The notes under the pieces are model-generated. The model was not told where the DNA came from. It worked only from the letters and a program-made list of their open reading frames with translations, and did no database searches. DNA of 64,000 bases from Nostoc sp. ATCC 43529. GTDB taxonomy: Bacteria > Cyanobacteriota > Cyanobacteriia > Cyanobacteriales > Nostocaceae. Both the position numbers and the translations under genes were made by a program. Where the stretch lies: contig LWTK01000034.1 in assembly GCA_003326205.1 (NCBI GenBank), positions 1-64,000 on the forward strand. Direction: 5' to 3'. Positions 51,928 to 62,407 of the stretch are shown one piece after another. The stretch's first letter is position 1. Each line of letters begins with the position of its first letter.

Positions 51928-53439
51928 ATGAACTTCCGTGAAGAGTTTAAACTGCTGCTACGCGCCCGCTACCCTTTGATTTATATTCCTACATACGAAG
52001 AAGAACGAGTAGAAGCATCTATCCGAGAAGAAGCAGCAAACCAAGGCAATCGGCCTGTGTATACTTGGGATTTTGTCGATGGTTACCAGGGAAATCCTAA
52101 TGATGCGGGGTTTGGGCGGCGTAACCCGCTGCAAGCTTTGGAATTCGTGGAAAAATTACCAGCCTCAGCGCCAGCGGTATTGATTTTACGAGATTATCAT
52201 CGCTTTTTAGAAGATGTGGCGATCGCCCGCAAACTCCGCAACCTCGCCCGTCTCTTGAAGTCGCAACCCAAAAATATTGTACTGCTGTCGCCACGCATCG
52301 CCATTCCCGACGACTTAACCGAGGTGCTGACAGTTGTGGAGTTTCCCTTACCCAACGCCCCAGAAATTAAAACTGAGGTAGAACGCTTACTGCAAAGTAC
52401 TGGGAACTCACTCTCTGGAAAAGTTTTAGATGACTTGGTGCGTTCTTGTCAAGGACTTTCGATGGAACGAATTCGGCGAGTTTTGGCAAGAGCGATCGCT
52501 AGCCACGGGGAATTGCAGCCAGAAGACGTGGATCTGGTTTTGGAAGAAAAGCGCCAAACTATCCGCCAAACCCAAATTCTGGACTTCTACCCCGCCACTG
52601 AGCAAATTTCTGATATCGGCGGACTGGATAACTTAAAAGACTGGCTGATTCGTCGGGGAGGCTCTTTTAGCGAACGGGCAAGGCAGTACGGATTACCGCA
52701 CCCCCGTGGTTTAATGTTGGTGGGTATTCAGGGAACTGGCAAATCGTTAACAGCAAAAGCGATCGCTCATCACTGGCATTTACCCCTGCTACGTTTGGAT
52801 GTCGGGCGGTTATTTGGTGGTTTGGTAGGCGAATCGGAATCTCGCACCCGCCAAATGATTCAGGTAGCTGAAGCCCTTGCCCCTTGTATTTTATGGATTG
52901 ATGAAATAGATAAAGCCTTTTCAGGACTTGGTAGCAAAGGTGATGCGGGCACTACTAGCCGTGTGTTTGGCACATTTATTAACTGGCTAGCTGAAAAAAC
53001 CTCACCCGTGTTTGTTGTCGCCACCGCCAACGATATCCAAGCCCTACCGCCAGAAATGCTGCGTAAAGGGCGATTTGATGAAATTTTCTTTGTCGGGTTG
53101 CCCACCCAAGAAGAGAGAAAAGCAATTTTTAATGTTCATTTATCCCGACTGCGCCCCCACAACTTAAAAAGTTATGACATCGATAGGTTAGCTTATGAGA
53201 CACCTGATTTTTCTGGGGCAGAAATTGAGCAAACTTTAATTGAAGCCATGCACATTGGATTTAGCCAAAACCGTGATTTTACTAAAGACGATATTTTAGA
53301 GGCTGCCAGTCAAATTATCCCCTTAGCACGAACCGCAGTAGAGCAAATTCAGCAACTTCAAGAATGGGCTGCTGCGGGGAGGGCGCGTTTAGCATCGAAA
53401 CACAGCCCTTTGAGCGATAGCTTCGGTAAGCTACGCTGA
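51928..53439 (+). CDS. Ycf46-like AAA ATPase
   Basis: The protein has 503 residues. The N-terminal about 220 residues are a divergent domain with [17 protein letters not shown] and [11 protein letters not shown]. The AAA+ module covers about 230-480, with [15 protein letters not shown] as Walker [15 protein letters not shown] as Walker B and [14 protein letters not shown] as arginine-finger region. It matches the Ycf46 family known from algal plastid genomes and all cyanobacteria, linked to CO2 or photosynthesis regulation in Synechocystis. It is a single gene, divergent from the GTPase operon. The last few codons read into a dispersed repeat. Confidence 0.9.
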   Translation: MNFREEFKLLLRARYPLIYIPTYEEERVEASIREEAANQGNRPVYTWDFVDGYQGNPNDAGFGRRNPLQALEFVEKLPASAPAVLILRDYHRFLEDVAIARKLRNLARLLKSQPKNIVLLSPRIAIPDDLTEVLTVVEFPLPNAPEIKTEVERLLQSTGNSLSGKVLDDLVRSCQGLSMERIRRVLARAIASHGELQPEDVDLVLEEKRQTIRQTQILDFYPATEQISDIGGLDNLKDWLIRRGGSFSERARQYGLPHPRGLMLVGIQGTGKSLTAKAIAHHWHLPLLRLDVGRLFGGLVGESESRTRQMIQVAEALAPCILWIDEIDKAFSGLGSKGDAGTTSRVFGTFINWLAEKTSPVFVVATANDIQALPPEMLRKGRFDEIFFVGLPTQEERKAIFNVHLSRLRPHNLKSYDIDRLAYETPDFSGAEIEQTLIEAMHIGFSQNRDFTKDDILEAASQIIPLARTAVEQIQQLQEWAAAGRARLASKHSPLSDSFGKLR

Positions 53440-53445
53440 TACCAT

Positions 53446-53700
53446 TTTGGATTTTAGATTTTAGACTTTCCTGCGGAACGCTACGCGAACGGCTACGCTC
53501 AGTCGAACGATTTTGGATTGGGGATTTCTCTGTGTTAAAGGGTTCTATGAATCCATCTGTTGCATTCATTTTCCAAATTGGTATAACAGAGTGGCACCTA
53601 GAATAATCGATTGAAACAGAACTGCGTCCCCTTGTAGTCTCTTTACAATCCAAAATCCAAAATCCAAAATCTAAAATTGATTGACCCCTAAATAATCAGG
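53446..53700. repeat. Dispersed and tandem repeats after the Ycf46-like gene
   Basis: The gap contains two TTTTAGA units (near 53451-53464), a GCGGAACGCTACGCGAACGG palindromic repeat near 53472-53491, and three ATCCAAA plus one ATCTAAA heptamers (53648-53675). No gene is seen. Confidence 0.75.
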
Positions 53701-53708
53701 TATTAATT

Positions 53709-54218
53709 ATGTTGTCTGGTTTGGTAAAGTATATACTTGGCTTTTTCTTAGCGATCGCTGTCTTAATTGGTAGCGGTGTTGCAGTTGCACTCTATTTTAT
53801 GAATCGCACCGGCATACCCCCTGCCAAACCGATTTTCTCCAATGATAGCCCCTCGGTCAAAGCCCAAGCCCCCAAAGCAACTGAGCCTGGAGGTAAACCC
53901 ACCTCTACACCCAGCGCTACTAAATCACCTTCCAGTACAACCCCTACTCCTTCCTCCACTGAATCACCTCAACCTACCCCATCCCCAACACCATTGCCAT
54001 CAGGAGCTTACCGAGGGCGTGTAAGTTGGGCTGAAGGCTTGAGTTTGCGGGCACAACCAAATCAAGACGCTGAACGTATTGGTGGCGTTGGTTTTAATCA
54101 GAAAATTATTGTCTTGGAAGAAAGCGAAGATAAAGCTTGGCAAAAAATCCGTTTGGAAGATAGCGGACAAGAAGGTTGGGTGAAAGCAGGTAATACTGAA
54201 AAAACTGATGAACAATAG
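53709..54218 (+). CDS. Membrane-anchored SH3-domain protein
   Basis: The protein has 169 residues. An N-terminal transmembrane helix (about 5-28, YILGFFLAIAVLIGSGVAVALYF) anchors it. Residues 40-95 are a Pro/Ser/Thr-rich linker of the cell-wall-spanning type, and residues 98-165 are a bacterial SH3 domain (GRVSWAEGLSLRAQPNQDAERIGGVGFNQKIIVLEES, then WQKIRLEDSGQEGWVKAG). It probably binds peptidoglycan or protein ligands in the periplasm. It is placed before a peptidoglycan-binding protein gene with which it may share a role, though repeats separate them. Confidence 0.88.
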   Translation: MLSGLVKYILGFFLAIAVLIGSGVAVALYFMNRTGIPPAKPIFSNDSPSVKAQAPKATEPGGKPTSTPSATKSPSSTTPTPSSTESPQPTPSPTPLPSGAYRGRVSWAEGLSLRAQPNQDAERIGGVGFNQKIIVLEESEDKAWQKIRLEDSGQEGWVKAGNTEKTDEQ

Positions 54219-54270
54219 GTATGGGGCATGGGGCATTGGGCATGGGGCATTGGGCATTGCTTGTTCTTTC
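54219..54270. repeat. GGGGCAT/GGGCATT repeats
   Basis: A mixture of GGGGCAT and GGGCATT/GGGCATG heptamers lies directly after the SH3 gene, the same class as the arrays at 29521 and 40010. Confidence 0.85.
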
Positions 54271-54399
54271 TCCACCTGCCTCCCCTGTTCCTCATCACCT
54301 CACTCCCCAATTCAATTAGTTGTAAAGAATCATACAAAAAATAAATATTACACAGAGTAAATGGTATAATCTTGTATGGTCATAACTTGAAAAAAACAA

Positions 54400-55803
54400 G
54401 TGAATATAGGGGTAGATAGCTCTTTAACTGAGCTAGCCTCAGCCTTTGAGGCATCTGAAAGTATCAAGGTTGTTCATCTGCCAGTTATTTTAAAACTTTT
54501 GAATTGGAAAAATTTACCTAGCTCTGCTGCAATGCGTCTTTTGTCTGTAGCATTGACTATGGGAATTCTCAGTGTTGCTGGGGAAGTTTTAGCAGTTCAG
54601 AAAATTGGAAGTAATAATTCGCAAGTCGCTAGTAGCCAAAGATGTTTGAAAAAGTTAGGCTACTTTAAAGGCCCGGTGACAGGCAAGTTTGCTAGTTTGA
54701 CTCAGAATGCTGTAATTAAATTTCAGCAAGCTAATAGATTACCTGCGGTTGGGTTTATAGGCCCTAGTACTCAAAGAGCGTTGCAAAGAGCGTGTCAGAG
54801 TAAAACCTCTAGTAGGAATGTTAATCGAAATTCGCCATCGGCAGTAAATCAATATCCTACTCTCTCTCAGGGTAACACTGGTGCAGCCGTGACCAAGTTG
54901 CAACAGCGTTTAAAGCAGCGTGGTTACTTTAATGCTAATCCCACAGGAAATTTTGGGCGAATTACTAAAGATGCTGTGATTGCATTCCAGCGAAATGCCG
55001 GTATATCTGCCACTGGAACTGTTGGTCGGCAAACTTGGAACGCACTACTAGGTTCTTCTCCGGCTCCAGCTAGATCGAGTCTTTCCAGTCAACAAATCAG
55101 AGAACTGCAAGAGCGTTTACGACAACTGGGTTATTTTAAAGCTAATCCCACCGGGACTACTGGCCCAATTACCAGAGACGCGATCGCCAACTTTCAACAA
55201 GATTATAAACTACCAGTCAATGGCACAGCCAATGCCCAAGTTTTGGCAGCAGTACGTAGAGCCTCAGCTGGTGGATATGCTACTCAACAACCAGCTAGAA
55301 ATTATCTCACTGTTGGCGATCGCTCAGATAATGTCAGATTAGTTCAAGACCGTTTATGGCAATTGGGCTTTTTTAATGCCAATTCTGATGGCTATTACAG
55401 CGATCTTACTAGAGACTCTGTAATGGCATTCCAGCAATCTTCTCGACTCAATTCTACTGGAAATGTAGATTGGCAAACTTGGGAAGCATTAGGATTGAAT
55501 AACTCAAATGGGGGCAATTCTGTTGAAACTAACCGCTATGTAGTACCCGTTACTAATGGCTATTTCTCATCTGAAACTAACGGTAACATTTTAGCTGGTA
55601 CACTTCGGTATAAAATTATCGTGCCAATCTTCAGTAATGATACTCTCACTAAAGTACAACAATATATACCCAATGCTGTGGCAGAGCAATCAAACCTGGG
55701 TGATTATGTGAATGCTGGAGCGTATAGCGATCGCAAACAAGCAGAAAGGGTAACGAAAATGCTCCGCTCCTATGGTTTGGATGCACGGGTTAAATACAAT
55801 TGA
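54400..55803 (+). CDS. Peptidoglycan-binding protein with four PG_binding_1 repeats
   Basis: The protein has 467 residues. GTG 54400 was taken as the start; a TATAAT lies 30 bases before it. A cytosolic-looking lead of about 44 residues precedes a hydrophobic export segment (MRLLSVALTMGILSVAGEVLA), so ATG 54532 is an alternative start. Four PG_binding_1 domains follow, at roughly 75-130, 155-215, 225-290 and 305-365, each with a CLKKLGYFKGPVTG- or RLKQRGYFNANPTG-type motif and AVIxFQxxxxLxxTG. The C-terminus (about 400-467) resembles a SPOR-like module (YVNAGAYSDRKQAERVTKMLRSYGLDARV). It acts in the periplasm on cell wall; no catalytic domain is present. Confidence 0.88.
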   Translation: MNIGVDSSLTELASAFEASESIKVVHLPVILKLLNWKNLPSSAAMRLLSVALTMGILSVAGEVLAVQKIGSNNSQVASSQRCLKKLGYFKGPVTGKFASLTQNAVIKFQQANRLPAVGFIGPSTQRALQRACQSKTSSRNVNRNSPSAVNQYPTLSQGNTGAAVTKLQQRLKQRGYFNANPTGNFGRITKDAVIAFQRNAGISATGTVGRQTWNALLGSSPAPARSSLSSQQIRELQERLRQLGYFKANPTGTTGPITRDAIANFQQDYKLPVNGTANAQVLAAVRRASAGGYATQQPARNYLTVGDRSDNVRLVQDRLWQLGFFNANSDGYYSDLTRDSVMAFQQSSRLNSTGNVDWQTWEALGLNNSNGGNSVETNRYVVPVTNGYFSSETNGNILAGTLRYKIIVPIFSNDTLTKVQQYIPNAVAEQSNLGDYVNAGAYSDRKQAERVTKMLRSYGLDARVKYN

Positions 55804-55879
55804 AGAAGGAGTCAGAATTCACTATTCACAAATCAGAATCAAGGGCATAGGGCATTAACAACCGTCAACAGTCAACCAC

Positions 55880-58800
55880 TTAAATTGACAAACTCAACTG
55901 TGAACCTTGCTGAGTTTTATTCACCTCAATCCTAGCTTGGAAAGCTTCTTTGAGGTGGGGCATGTGGGTGACAGTGAGAATGCAAGCAAAATCAGAAGCG
56001 ATCGCGTTAATCGCTGCAACTAAGCGATCGCATCCTTCAGCATCCTGTGTTCCAAAACCTTCATCTACAATCAACAATTGCAACGCCGCCCCCGCCCGTT
56101 GCGCTAATAATTTCGCCAAGGCTAAACGGATAGCAAAGTTAATTCTAAAAGCTTCTCCACCAGAATAAGTTTCATAAGCCCGCGTTCCTCTGGAATCGGC
56201 GATTAAAATATCCAAAGTATCTATCAACTTTGCATTTTTCTTAGTTGATTTTCCATGACGCCCAGCTTTTTGAGTAATAAATTGTACATGAAATTGATTA
56301 GCGCTCAATCGCGAAAGTAATTGATTTGTCTCAGCTTCCAGTTGCGGCAAGACATTTTCAATCATCAGTGTTTGGATACCATTTTTACCAAAAGCCTGCG
56401 CTAATTCCTGATAAACACGTTGTTCGTGTTTGCAAGATTGTAATTGTTTGTACTGTTGTTCGTATTGAATTTGCAGCGTTTGAAGTTGATGCACCAACTG
56501 TTCTAAACGCCCCAACTTGGCAATTTGCTCGTCGAGTTGACGCCTGCGTATTGCTAGCTGCTGCTCTAGGGCTTGAATTTGGGCAGATGGGTTGGCTGTT
56601 GCTTGTAGTTGCTCTATTATGCTTTCGATTTGGTTAGCAAGTTTTTGTCGCTCCGTTATTCTGACACCTCTAGATTCTTCTAGTTCTTGCAATCTCGTTT
56701 GGAGTTGGGGATACTGCTGCTTGGCTGCGAAAAGTTGCTGATACCGCAAATGCCAAGATTGAGCTTGCTTAACACCTATACGGAGGTTGTTGTGCAGTTC
56801 CGAACTGTAGCCAATTTCAACAATGTGACGTTCCAGAGCCGCAATTTGTTTGGCATATTCAGAATCGGTTTGTTCTAAATGGATTCTGGCTTGTAATTCG
56901 GCAATACTAGCTAGAAGTTCTGGCTTTCGGGCTGCTAGCTGTGCTTGTCGCTTAGTAGCGTCTTTAATCTGGCTTTGTTTAATTTCTGCCCAACGCCAAC
57001 GCTCAACTTCGCTGCGAGCTAGGGCATGGTCTTGTTCATTATAATTAACTTGTTGCAGATATTGGTCTAACTTTCGCAGTTCGGTTTGTTGTTCGGGAGC
57101 GTAATCACCAGCTTGTAGCGATCGCTCTAAATGTTGTTTTTCAGTAACAATTTGTTGTAATTGATGTTGGACATCAGTCGTCGCTTCTAACTGGGCTGCC
57201 AATTGTCCCCGCTGTTCGCGCAAACCATCATAAATCGCTAATTGTTGCGATATTTCTCGATATTCCTGCCTAAGTACTTGAATTTCTCTATCGGACACAG
57301 CCATTTGTTCCCGCACTACCCAAAACTGTCCTTGAGTATCATCCAACTCAGTTTGGGTTTTTTCCACCACACGGCTCCAGTGATGTTCGTCTAAAGGACG
57401 TTCGCACAACGGACAAAGAGCATCGGGATTTTGCAGCATTTGGAGTTTTTGCTCTAATTCTCCCAACAGTTTTTCATAATCCCGTTGATGAGCTTGTAAG
57501 CGTTCGATAAAGTGACGCCTTTCTTGCCCTTTTTCCTGGACTCGTTGCAGATAAACCCGCTTTTTGTCGAGTTCTTCAATTTGGATTGCCACATCCATCA
57601 CCGCTTGTTGTAGTTGCGGTTGGCGTCGTTGTTGGTGTTGCAATTGATTTTCTGTATTTTGCAGTTGTTCGAGTCGTGCTACCAAGCCAGCATGAGTCCG
57701 ATCTAATTGGCTTTGTAAAGCTGCTCGTTGTTGCAACAAAGGAGTCACCTGCATTTGCAATCGATCTAAATGAGCGAGATGGTTACGTGCTGCGCCCAGT
57801 TGTGATAAAGCAGCTTCGACTTCACCCGATTTGGTGAGAGTTTGCTGAATTTCTCGCTCTTGTTGCTGCAAAGCTTCGAGTTGGGCTTGGGCTTGTTGCA
57901 GTTGTCGTTCGATTTCCTGAATTTGTTTGGTAAGCTGTTGTTGCTTTTGTTGGCGAGTCTGCCCAGCGCGGGTGTATTCTTCAAATTTGGCGCTCATCGC
58001 TTCTTCTTGAGATTGCAGACTTTGATATTGGGCGTATCCAGCCTTAATCTCGGCTTCTCGATCTAAGATTTTCTCTATCTCTGATAGCTGACCACCAACC
58101 ACTAACTGTTCTTGTTGGAGGCGATCGCAATCTTGATTAAGATTTTGATATTGCTGCTTGACAAAGTTCAGTTGTTGTTCCCAGTTTTGGCGCTGGTGCT
58201 GGACAACTTGCAAACTTTGTAATTGAATATTGTCAAAAGCTTGTACTTGTTGTAATTGATTGAGTTCAGCTTCTAACTGTTCTCTTTGCGCCTCGGTTGT
58301 CTTTTGTTGTTGCAGCTGAATTTTAATCGCATCTAAAGAACGCTCTAATTCCTCCGCCCGTGCTTTGAATTGACGAGAAGATTCCTTTGCCCGTTCTTCC
58401 AAATCATCGTACTGATTGAGTTTCAACAACTCTGCTAAAATTTCTTTGCGTTCCGTAGGCCGTTTGAGCATGAATTCATCTGCACGACCTTGACGCAGAT
58501 AGGCAGAATTAATAAAAGTATCGTAATCGAGCTTAATGTGTTCTAAAATCGAATCTTGGGTTGCCCTTACCCCTTTGCCAGTGAGCGGGCGAAATCCAGA
58601 GGGCGTTTCTATTTGAAATTCCAGGACGCTACTAGCTCCCCGAATTCGAGTGCGAATCACCCGATAGGTTTGCTGGTTACTTTGGAAAATAAAATCAACC
58701 CGGACTTCTTTCGCACCAGAATAAATAACATCGTCTTCAGCACTGGCGCGGCTTTCACCCCAAATTGCCCAAGTGATTGCTTCTAAAAGAGAAGATTTAC

Positions 58801-58906
58801 CCGCACCATTGGAACCAGAAATACAAGCCGTATGCAAACCACGAAAATCTAAAGTTGCATCACGGTAACTAAGGAAGTTTTTGAGGATAAGTTGTACTGG
58901 GATCAT
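55880..58906 (-). CDS. sbcC: SbcC-type exonuclease subunit / SMC-like ATPase
   Basis: The protein has 1008 residues. The N-terminal ATPase half has GSNGAGKSSLLEAITWAIWG (Walker A) and TACISG. Two long coiled-coil arms of Gln/Glu-rich sequence flank a zinc hook, CPLCERPL, near residue 500. The C-terminal half has the ABC signature YSGGEAFRINFAIRLALAKL and Walker B LLIVDEGFGTQD. With the SbcD nuclease it would process DNA ends, hairpins and palindromes. The partner sbcD gene is not adjacent in this window. The single coiled-coil gene is intact. Confidence 0.95.
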   Translation of the reverse strand: MIPVQLILKNFLSYRDATLDFRGLHTACISGSNGAGKSSLLEAITWAIWGESRASAEDDVIYSGAKEVRVDFIFQSNQQTYRVIRTRIRGASSVLEFQIETPSGFRPLTGKGVRATQDSILEHIKLDYDTFINSAYLRQGRADEFMLKRPTERKEILAELLKLNQYDDLEERAKESSRQFKARAEELERSLDAIKIQLQQQKTTEAQREQLEAELNQLQQVQAFDNIQLQSLQVVQHQRQNWEQQLNFVKQQYQNLNQDCDRLQQEQLVVGGQLSEIEKILDREAEIKAGYAQYQSLQSQEEAMSAKFEEYTRAGQTRQQKQQQLTKQIQEIERQLQQAQAQLEALQQQEREIQQTLTKSGEVEAALSQLGAARNHLAHLDRLQMQVTPLLQQRAALQSQLDRTHAGLVARLEQLQNTENQLQHQQRRQPQLQQAVMDVAIQIEELDKKRVYLQRVQEKGQERRHFIERLQAHQRDYEKLLGELEQKLQMLQNPDALCPLCERPLDEHHWSRVVEKTQTELDDTQGQFWVVREQMAVSDREIQVLRQEYREISQQLAIYDGLREQRGQLAAQLEATTDVQHQLQQIVTEKQHLERSLQAGDYAPEQQTELRKLDQYLQQVNYNEQDHALARSEVERWRWAEIKQSQIKDATKRQAQLAARKPELLASIAELQARIHLEQTDSEYAKQIAALERHIVEIGYSSELHNNLRIGVKQAQSWHLRYQQLFAAKQQYPQLQTRLQELEESRGVRITERQKLANQIESIIEQLQATANPSAQIQALEQQLAIRRRQLDEQIAKLGRLEQLVHQLQTLQIQYEQQYKQLQSCKHEQRVYQELAQAFGKNGIQTLMIENVLPQLEAETNQLLSRLSANQFHVQFITQKAGRHGKSTKKNAKLIDTLDILIADSRGTRAYETYSGGEAFRINFAIRLALAKLLAQRAGAALQLLIVDEGFGTQDAEGCDRLVAAINAIASDFACILTVTHMPHLKEAFQARIEVNKTQQGSQLSLSI

Positions 58907-59759
58907 TCACGCTATGGCGCCACATCTACTTTTAATCATTAAGAGTACAGATGCACTGTTTGTTAGTTTAGCTATCTAGATATCAGGTTTCTAGTCCTGA
59001 AGACATCAAATTTACAAAAATTTACAATTTTATGAGTGAATTTTTTTTGTTGCATGAATAATTTTTGCTCTATTCGGAAAAAATTAAACAGTCACAAAGA
59101 CTCTCCTTTATTTCTTGGTACTGGCGGAGAATAAAAAATCAAAAGAGATGGGGAGGATAAGGGGGTGAAGGACTTAATAATTCAAAATTCAAAATTCAAA
59201 ATTCAAAATTAAAGATATTATATTTGGGGACTGTTACCCTGGCTGAAACTGAGACTATGTATAGATATAGCGCTTTCGTCTGTAGCAAGATCCCGGAAGG
59301 TGCACCAGAAGCCGCACTCAGAACTTTCCAAGAGAGGGGGCTTAAACCCTTTGACCTAAGATAAGGGACATATTAATTCTTCATATTCTTTATTGCTAGA
59401 TGCTATATCTGAACCAACTTAGTATATGGAACTTCTATTTGATTTTTGAACTAACTCGTTCTCAACTGGATTCCCTACTCCCAACTCCCCTGGCTATTAC
59501 TTGACGAGGTATCAACAGTCCAATATATTTACCTAGAGCAATGAGGAAGTTCAATATGCGATGGGGATAAATCCCCAATTTGGCAGTAAAAATCAGCACA
59601 AATGTAACGCTGAGATGATATCCTGGCGATCGCTTTGCTGTTTTCCAAGTTGCTAAACCAGCCACATCACCAGTAACGTTTTGCGTTTACTTTTCGAGAA
59701 GTTGGTGAAGTTGTATTGCGTAAAAATCCAAAAACTTCAAATATTCAGGCAGTAATCCG
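58907..59759. other. Intergenic region (850 bases), no convincing gene
   Basis: This is the longest gap. It contains four ATTCAAA heptamers (59180-59207). A 67-codon minus-strand frame at 59462-59665 includes a hydrophobic stretch but shows no family features. The first 250 bases are A+T-rich. Nothing more can be supported. Confidence 0.5.
59180..59210. repeat. STRR, 4 units of ATTCAAA
   Basis: Four perfect ATTCAAA heptamers followed by ATT lie in the gap upstream of the methyltransferase gene. Confidence 0.88.
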
Positions 59760-60725
59760 ATGATTGAAAAAACAGTAAAAGTAATAAAAGGCGAATTATT
59801 GCCAGATGGAGATTATGTTTCACCAGGATTTTCCATTATTCAGCCAGATTCATGTTTTCCTAATATGATTTTGGGAAATACATACGATAGTTTTTGGTTT
59901 TATCTGCGGCGTAATATTCCTCACAACTGGTACGTAGATAGGCGACAGCCGGGTACGGGATTTGTTAGCAGAGATGAAGCTCATATTCTGTACAATACAG
60001 CCTTAAAATTTCAGGGTAAGAAAGCTTTAGAAATAGGCTGTTGGATGGGTTGGTCAGCTTGTCATTTAGCTTTAGGAGGAGTTGAGCTAGATGTTATCGA
60101 TCCGATGCTATCCACAGAATTATTTTATGAAAGCGTCACAGATTCGCTCAAGTCGGCCGGCGTTAAGGAATCTGTAAATCTCATACCAGGATATAGCCCC
60201 CAAGCAGTAGAAGAATTAGCAAATAAATTTCAACGTAAATGGTCATTAATATTTATAGATGGTCACCACGAAACACCAGCGCCACTCAATGATGTAATGA
60301 TTTGCGAACAATTTGCCGAACCAGATGCATTAATTTTATTTCACGATTTAGCTTCCCCTGATGTTGGTGAAGGATTGGACTACTTGAAAAACAAAGGTTG
60401 GAACACAATGGTATATCAAACTATGCAAATCATGGGAGTTGCATGGCGGGGAAATGTTGAACCGGTAATACATCAACCAGATCCTGAAATTAACTGGCGC
60501 TTACCTCCACATTTACAAAAGTATTATGTTAGTGGTTCCATCCCAACTTTGACGGAAGATAAATCTAGAAAAATACTCAAATCAGTCCGAGCAAATACTT
60601 TATTAAATCAAGGAAAGTTATTGTCGTTGTATAGCCACGTAGAGCAACTATATTATTATCTTTCTTGGCTACCACAAATGTTAAAACAGGCGATCGCCAA
60701 AAAGAAACCCCAGGAACGCTACTGA
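59760..60725 (+). CDS. Class I SAM-dependent methyltransferase
   Basis: The protein has 321 residues. The Rossmann core lies at about 80-225: KALEIGCWMGWSACHLALGG is motif I with the EIGxxxGxS loop, LDVIDPMLSTE motif II, NLIPGYSPQAVEELA, and WSLIFIDGHHETPAPLNDV motif IV with the DGHH segment found in cephalosporin-hydroxylase/Methyltransf_24-like enzymes. LILFHDLASPDVG follows. The N-terminal 75 residues and C-terminal 90 residues are extra, without recognised domains. It is probably an O-methyltransferase or sugar-modifying enzyme; the substrate is unknown. It stands alone in the window. Confidence 0.85.
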   Translation: MIEKTVKVIKGELLPDGDYVSPGFSIIQPDSCFPNMILGNTYDSFWFYLRRNIPHNWYVDRRQPGTGFVSRDEAHILYNTALKFQGKKALEIGCWMGWSACHLALGGVELDVIDPMLSTELFYESVTDSLKSAGVKESVNLIPGYSPQAVEELANKFQRKWSLIFIDGHHETPAPLNDVMICEQFAEPDALILFHDLASPDVGEGLDYLKNKGWNTMVYQTMQIMGVAWRGNVEPVIHQPDPEINWRLPPHLQKYYVSGSIPTLTEDKSRKILKSVRANTLLNQGKLLSLYSHVEQLYYYLSWLPQMLKQAIAKKKPQERY

Positions 60726-61264
60726 TTAGCAAATCCTAAGAATATCTTGATGGGATGGGCAGCATCGCCTATCCTACTGTAGATTGCCTAAATAGCGATT
60801 GTTATTTCAGCCGTGAAGTGCGACAAAAAATAGAAGATGCTTTGGTATTATCGATCGCACACATTAAACAGCGCCAGCAACAATCTTAAACAGATAAGAA
60901 AAAAGCTAAGGTTTTCAAGTTGTACCTGGCACAAGAAAAAATCAAAGACAAGTCTTATATAATGGAAGTAATAGTTCGCAATAGCGTAAGTATCTGGACG
61001 TAAGCAATAAAACAAAGTCAGGAAACAATTAAACTAATTTAGCGTCATTAAGAGTATCTTGCCTCCTATTTAGTAACGCAGATTAGGAGAGTAAAAATTC
61101 TGACAAGCCATACCTCCGAACGGCTAGACCTACGCACACACTTCTAGTCAAATAAGTGCTTTTACCTTCGGAATATGACTAAAGTCATGTTCAAGAATAG
61201 TATGAAACAAACTCAGTAAACCCTCGTCATCACACATATCACATACATAAAGGTCAACTCACCT
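60726..61264. other. Intergenic region with a tiny possible ORF
   Basis: A 44-codon frame at 60755-60889 (with SREVRQKIEDALVLSIAHIKQRQ near its end) looks like a soluble helix and could be the remnant of a longer gene, but no start region or domain supports it. The rest of the 540 bases holds no gene. The promoter of the following exported protein lies here. Confidence 0.4.
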
Positions 61265-61948
61265 ATGACTCCTCTACTTCGATGGAAATCCGGAACTGCT
61301 GCACTCATGGCAATGGCTGTTACCACCACCGTCATTGCTCCCATGATTCCCTTTGCTCCTGCTAATGCACAATACAATGTTGGGCAATATGGAAACGTGA
61401 CAATTCCTTCTGGAGTGAATCTTCCTGTTAACTACGAAAAAGAAACAATTACTATTGCTCCTGGGGAAAGTAAATCCGTAACGTTGAGAATCAGCTCTAA
61501 CATTACTGACAGGAATAGAAACGTCTTAATTCCTGCTGGTACTAAAGTAATTGGACGGCTAGAACCTGTCGATCTAGATGGTTATTCACAAGATGATGAT
61601 AACAAAGGAAAAGGCGTGCGCTTTGTAGCCCAAGAATTAGAATTTTCCAACGGTCGCCGTCAGTCAATTAATGCAACTTCTCGGACATACACCACAACTC
61701 AAAAAGTTAAACAAGGGCCTAGCACAGGTCAAGTATTAACTGATGCAGCTATTGGTGGTGGTGCTGGTCTTTTGGGTTCACTAATTACTGGCAATAACAG
61801 AGTTGATGATTTAAAACCTGTGATTGGTGCAGCTGCGGGTGCAGGAGCAAGCGTCCTGTTGCGGAAAAAAGAAACCAATGCGTTTGTTATCAGACCTGCA
61901 CAAGATTTGAGGCTGACACTGAATTCTAACTTAACCTTATACCGCTAA
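61265..61948 (+). CDS. Exported protein sharing a C-terminal domain with the SLH protein
   Basis: The protein has 227 residues with a signal peptide ending near PANA (residue 36). The mature part starts with a beta-rich module (NVTIPSGVNLPVNYEKETITIAPGESKSVTLRISS, then VLIPAGTKVIGRLEP, then GVRFVAQELEFSNGR) and continues with QKVKQGPSTGQVLTDAAIGGGAGLLGSLITG, a glycine-rich hydrophobic segment, before VIRPAQDLRLTLNSNL. The same order recurs in the C-terminal half of the next gene, including the RWxSGTAALMA signal-peptide motif, so the two are paralogues. It looks like an outer-envelope protein; the function is unknown. Confidence 0.8.
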   Translation: MTPLLRWKSGTAALMAMAVTTTVIAPMIPFAPANAQYNVGQYGNVTIPSGVNLPVNYEKETITIAPGESKSVTLRISSNITDRNRNVLIPAGTKVIGRLEPVDLDGYSQDDDNKGKGVRFVAQELEFSNGRRQSINATSRTYTTTQKVKQGPSTGQVLTDAAIGGGAGLLGSLITGNNRVDDLKPVIGAAAGAGASVLLRKKETNAFVIRPAQDLRLTLNSNLTLYR

Positions 61949-62407
61949 TAGGTTTAACTTGATTTAAGTTGTGAATTTAATCATCAATGAATAGGCGATC
62001 GCCACTTTAACTATAGTGTGCGATCGCCTTCATTTTTAACCTCAAAAAATCTATTTCCGCGCAACTATTCTATCTCTGCATCGTCTTAAGAGATATCTAG
62101 AGTTTTGGTAATCATTACAGCATAATTCAGCCTCTAGAAGTAAAACCAGCTTTATATCTACCGAACAGACGCATCGTTGTGTAGTTCACCTTCGTTGAAA
62201 TCTGCTTTATTGAGTAAAGCTAATCAGCAAAAGGCTAATTACTCTATTATCTATTGCTGAGAAATTTGGGTAGGCATTTTTAAATTTTAGTTGTATTTTT
62301 CAAAGGAATATTTCTGAGAAAAATTTCAATTAATGGGAACATAAAACTTCAGCAATTGTCTAATTAATTAACAGTAGAAAAAATAAATTTAAGGAAGTAA
62401 AAAAGCA
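61949..62407. other. Intergenic region between the paralogues
   Basis: It holds the HIP1-based terminator (61993-62036) and about 370 A+T-rich bases leading to the SLH gene, with an AAGGAAGT-like ribosome-binding site at the end. No ORF of interest. Confidence 0.55.
61993..62036 (+). terminator. Terminator built from two HIP1 sites
   Basis: AGGCGATCGC (61993-62002) pairs with GCGATCGCCT (62020-62029); CAC/GTG extends the stem with one bulged T and a 10-base loop, and TCATTTTT follows. Two HIP1 octamers in inverted order thus form the stem, 44 bases after the stop codon. Confidence 0.7.

Noticed and set aside
54000-54337. Minus-strand frames over the SH3 gene end
   Set aside because: They derive from the complementary strand of the SH3 domain and GGGGCAT repeats.
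59462-59665. 67-codon minus-strand frame with a hydrophobic stretch
   Set aside because: No start signal or family match; it could be a remnant, but that cannot be supported.
60755-60889. 44-codon plus-strand frame
   Set aside because: Too short and without upstream signals; mentioned only in the intergenic entry.
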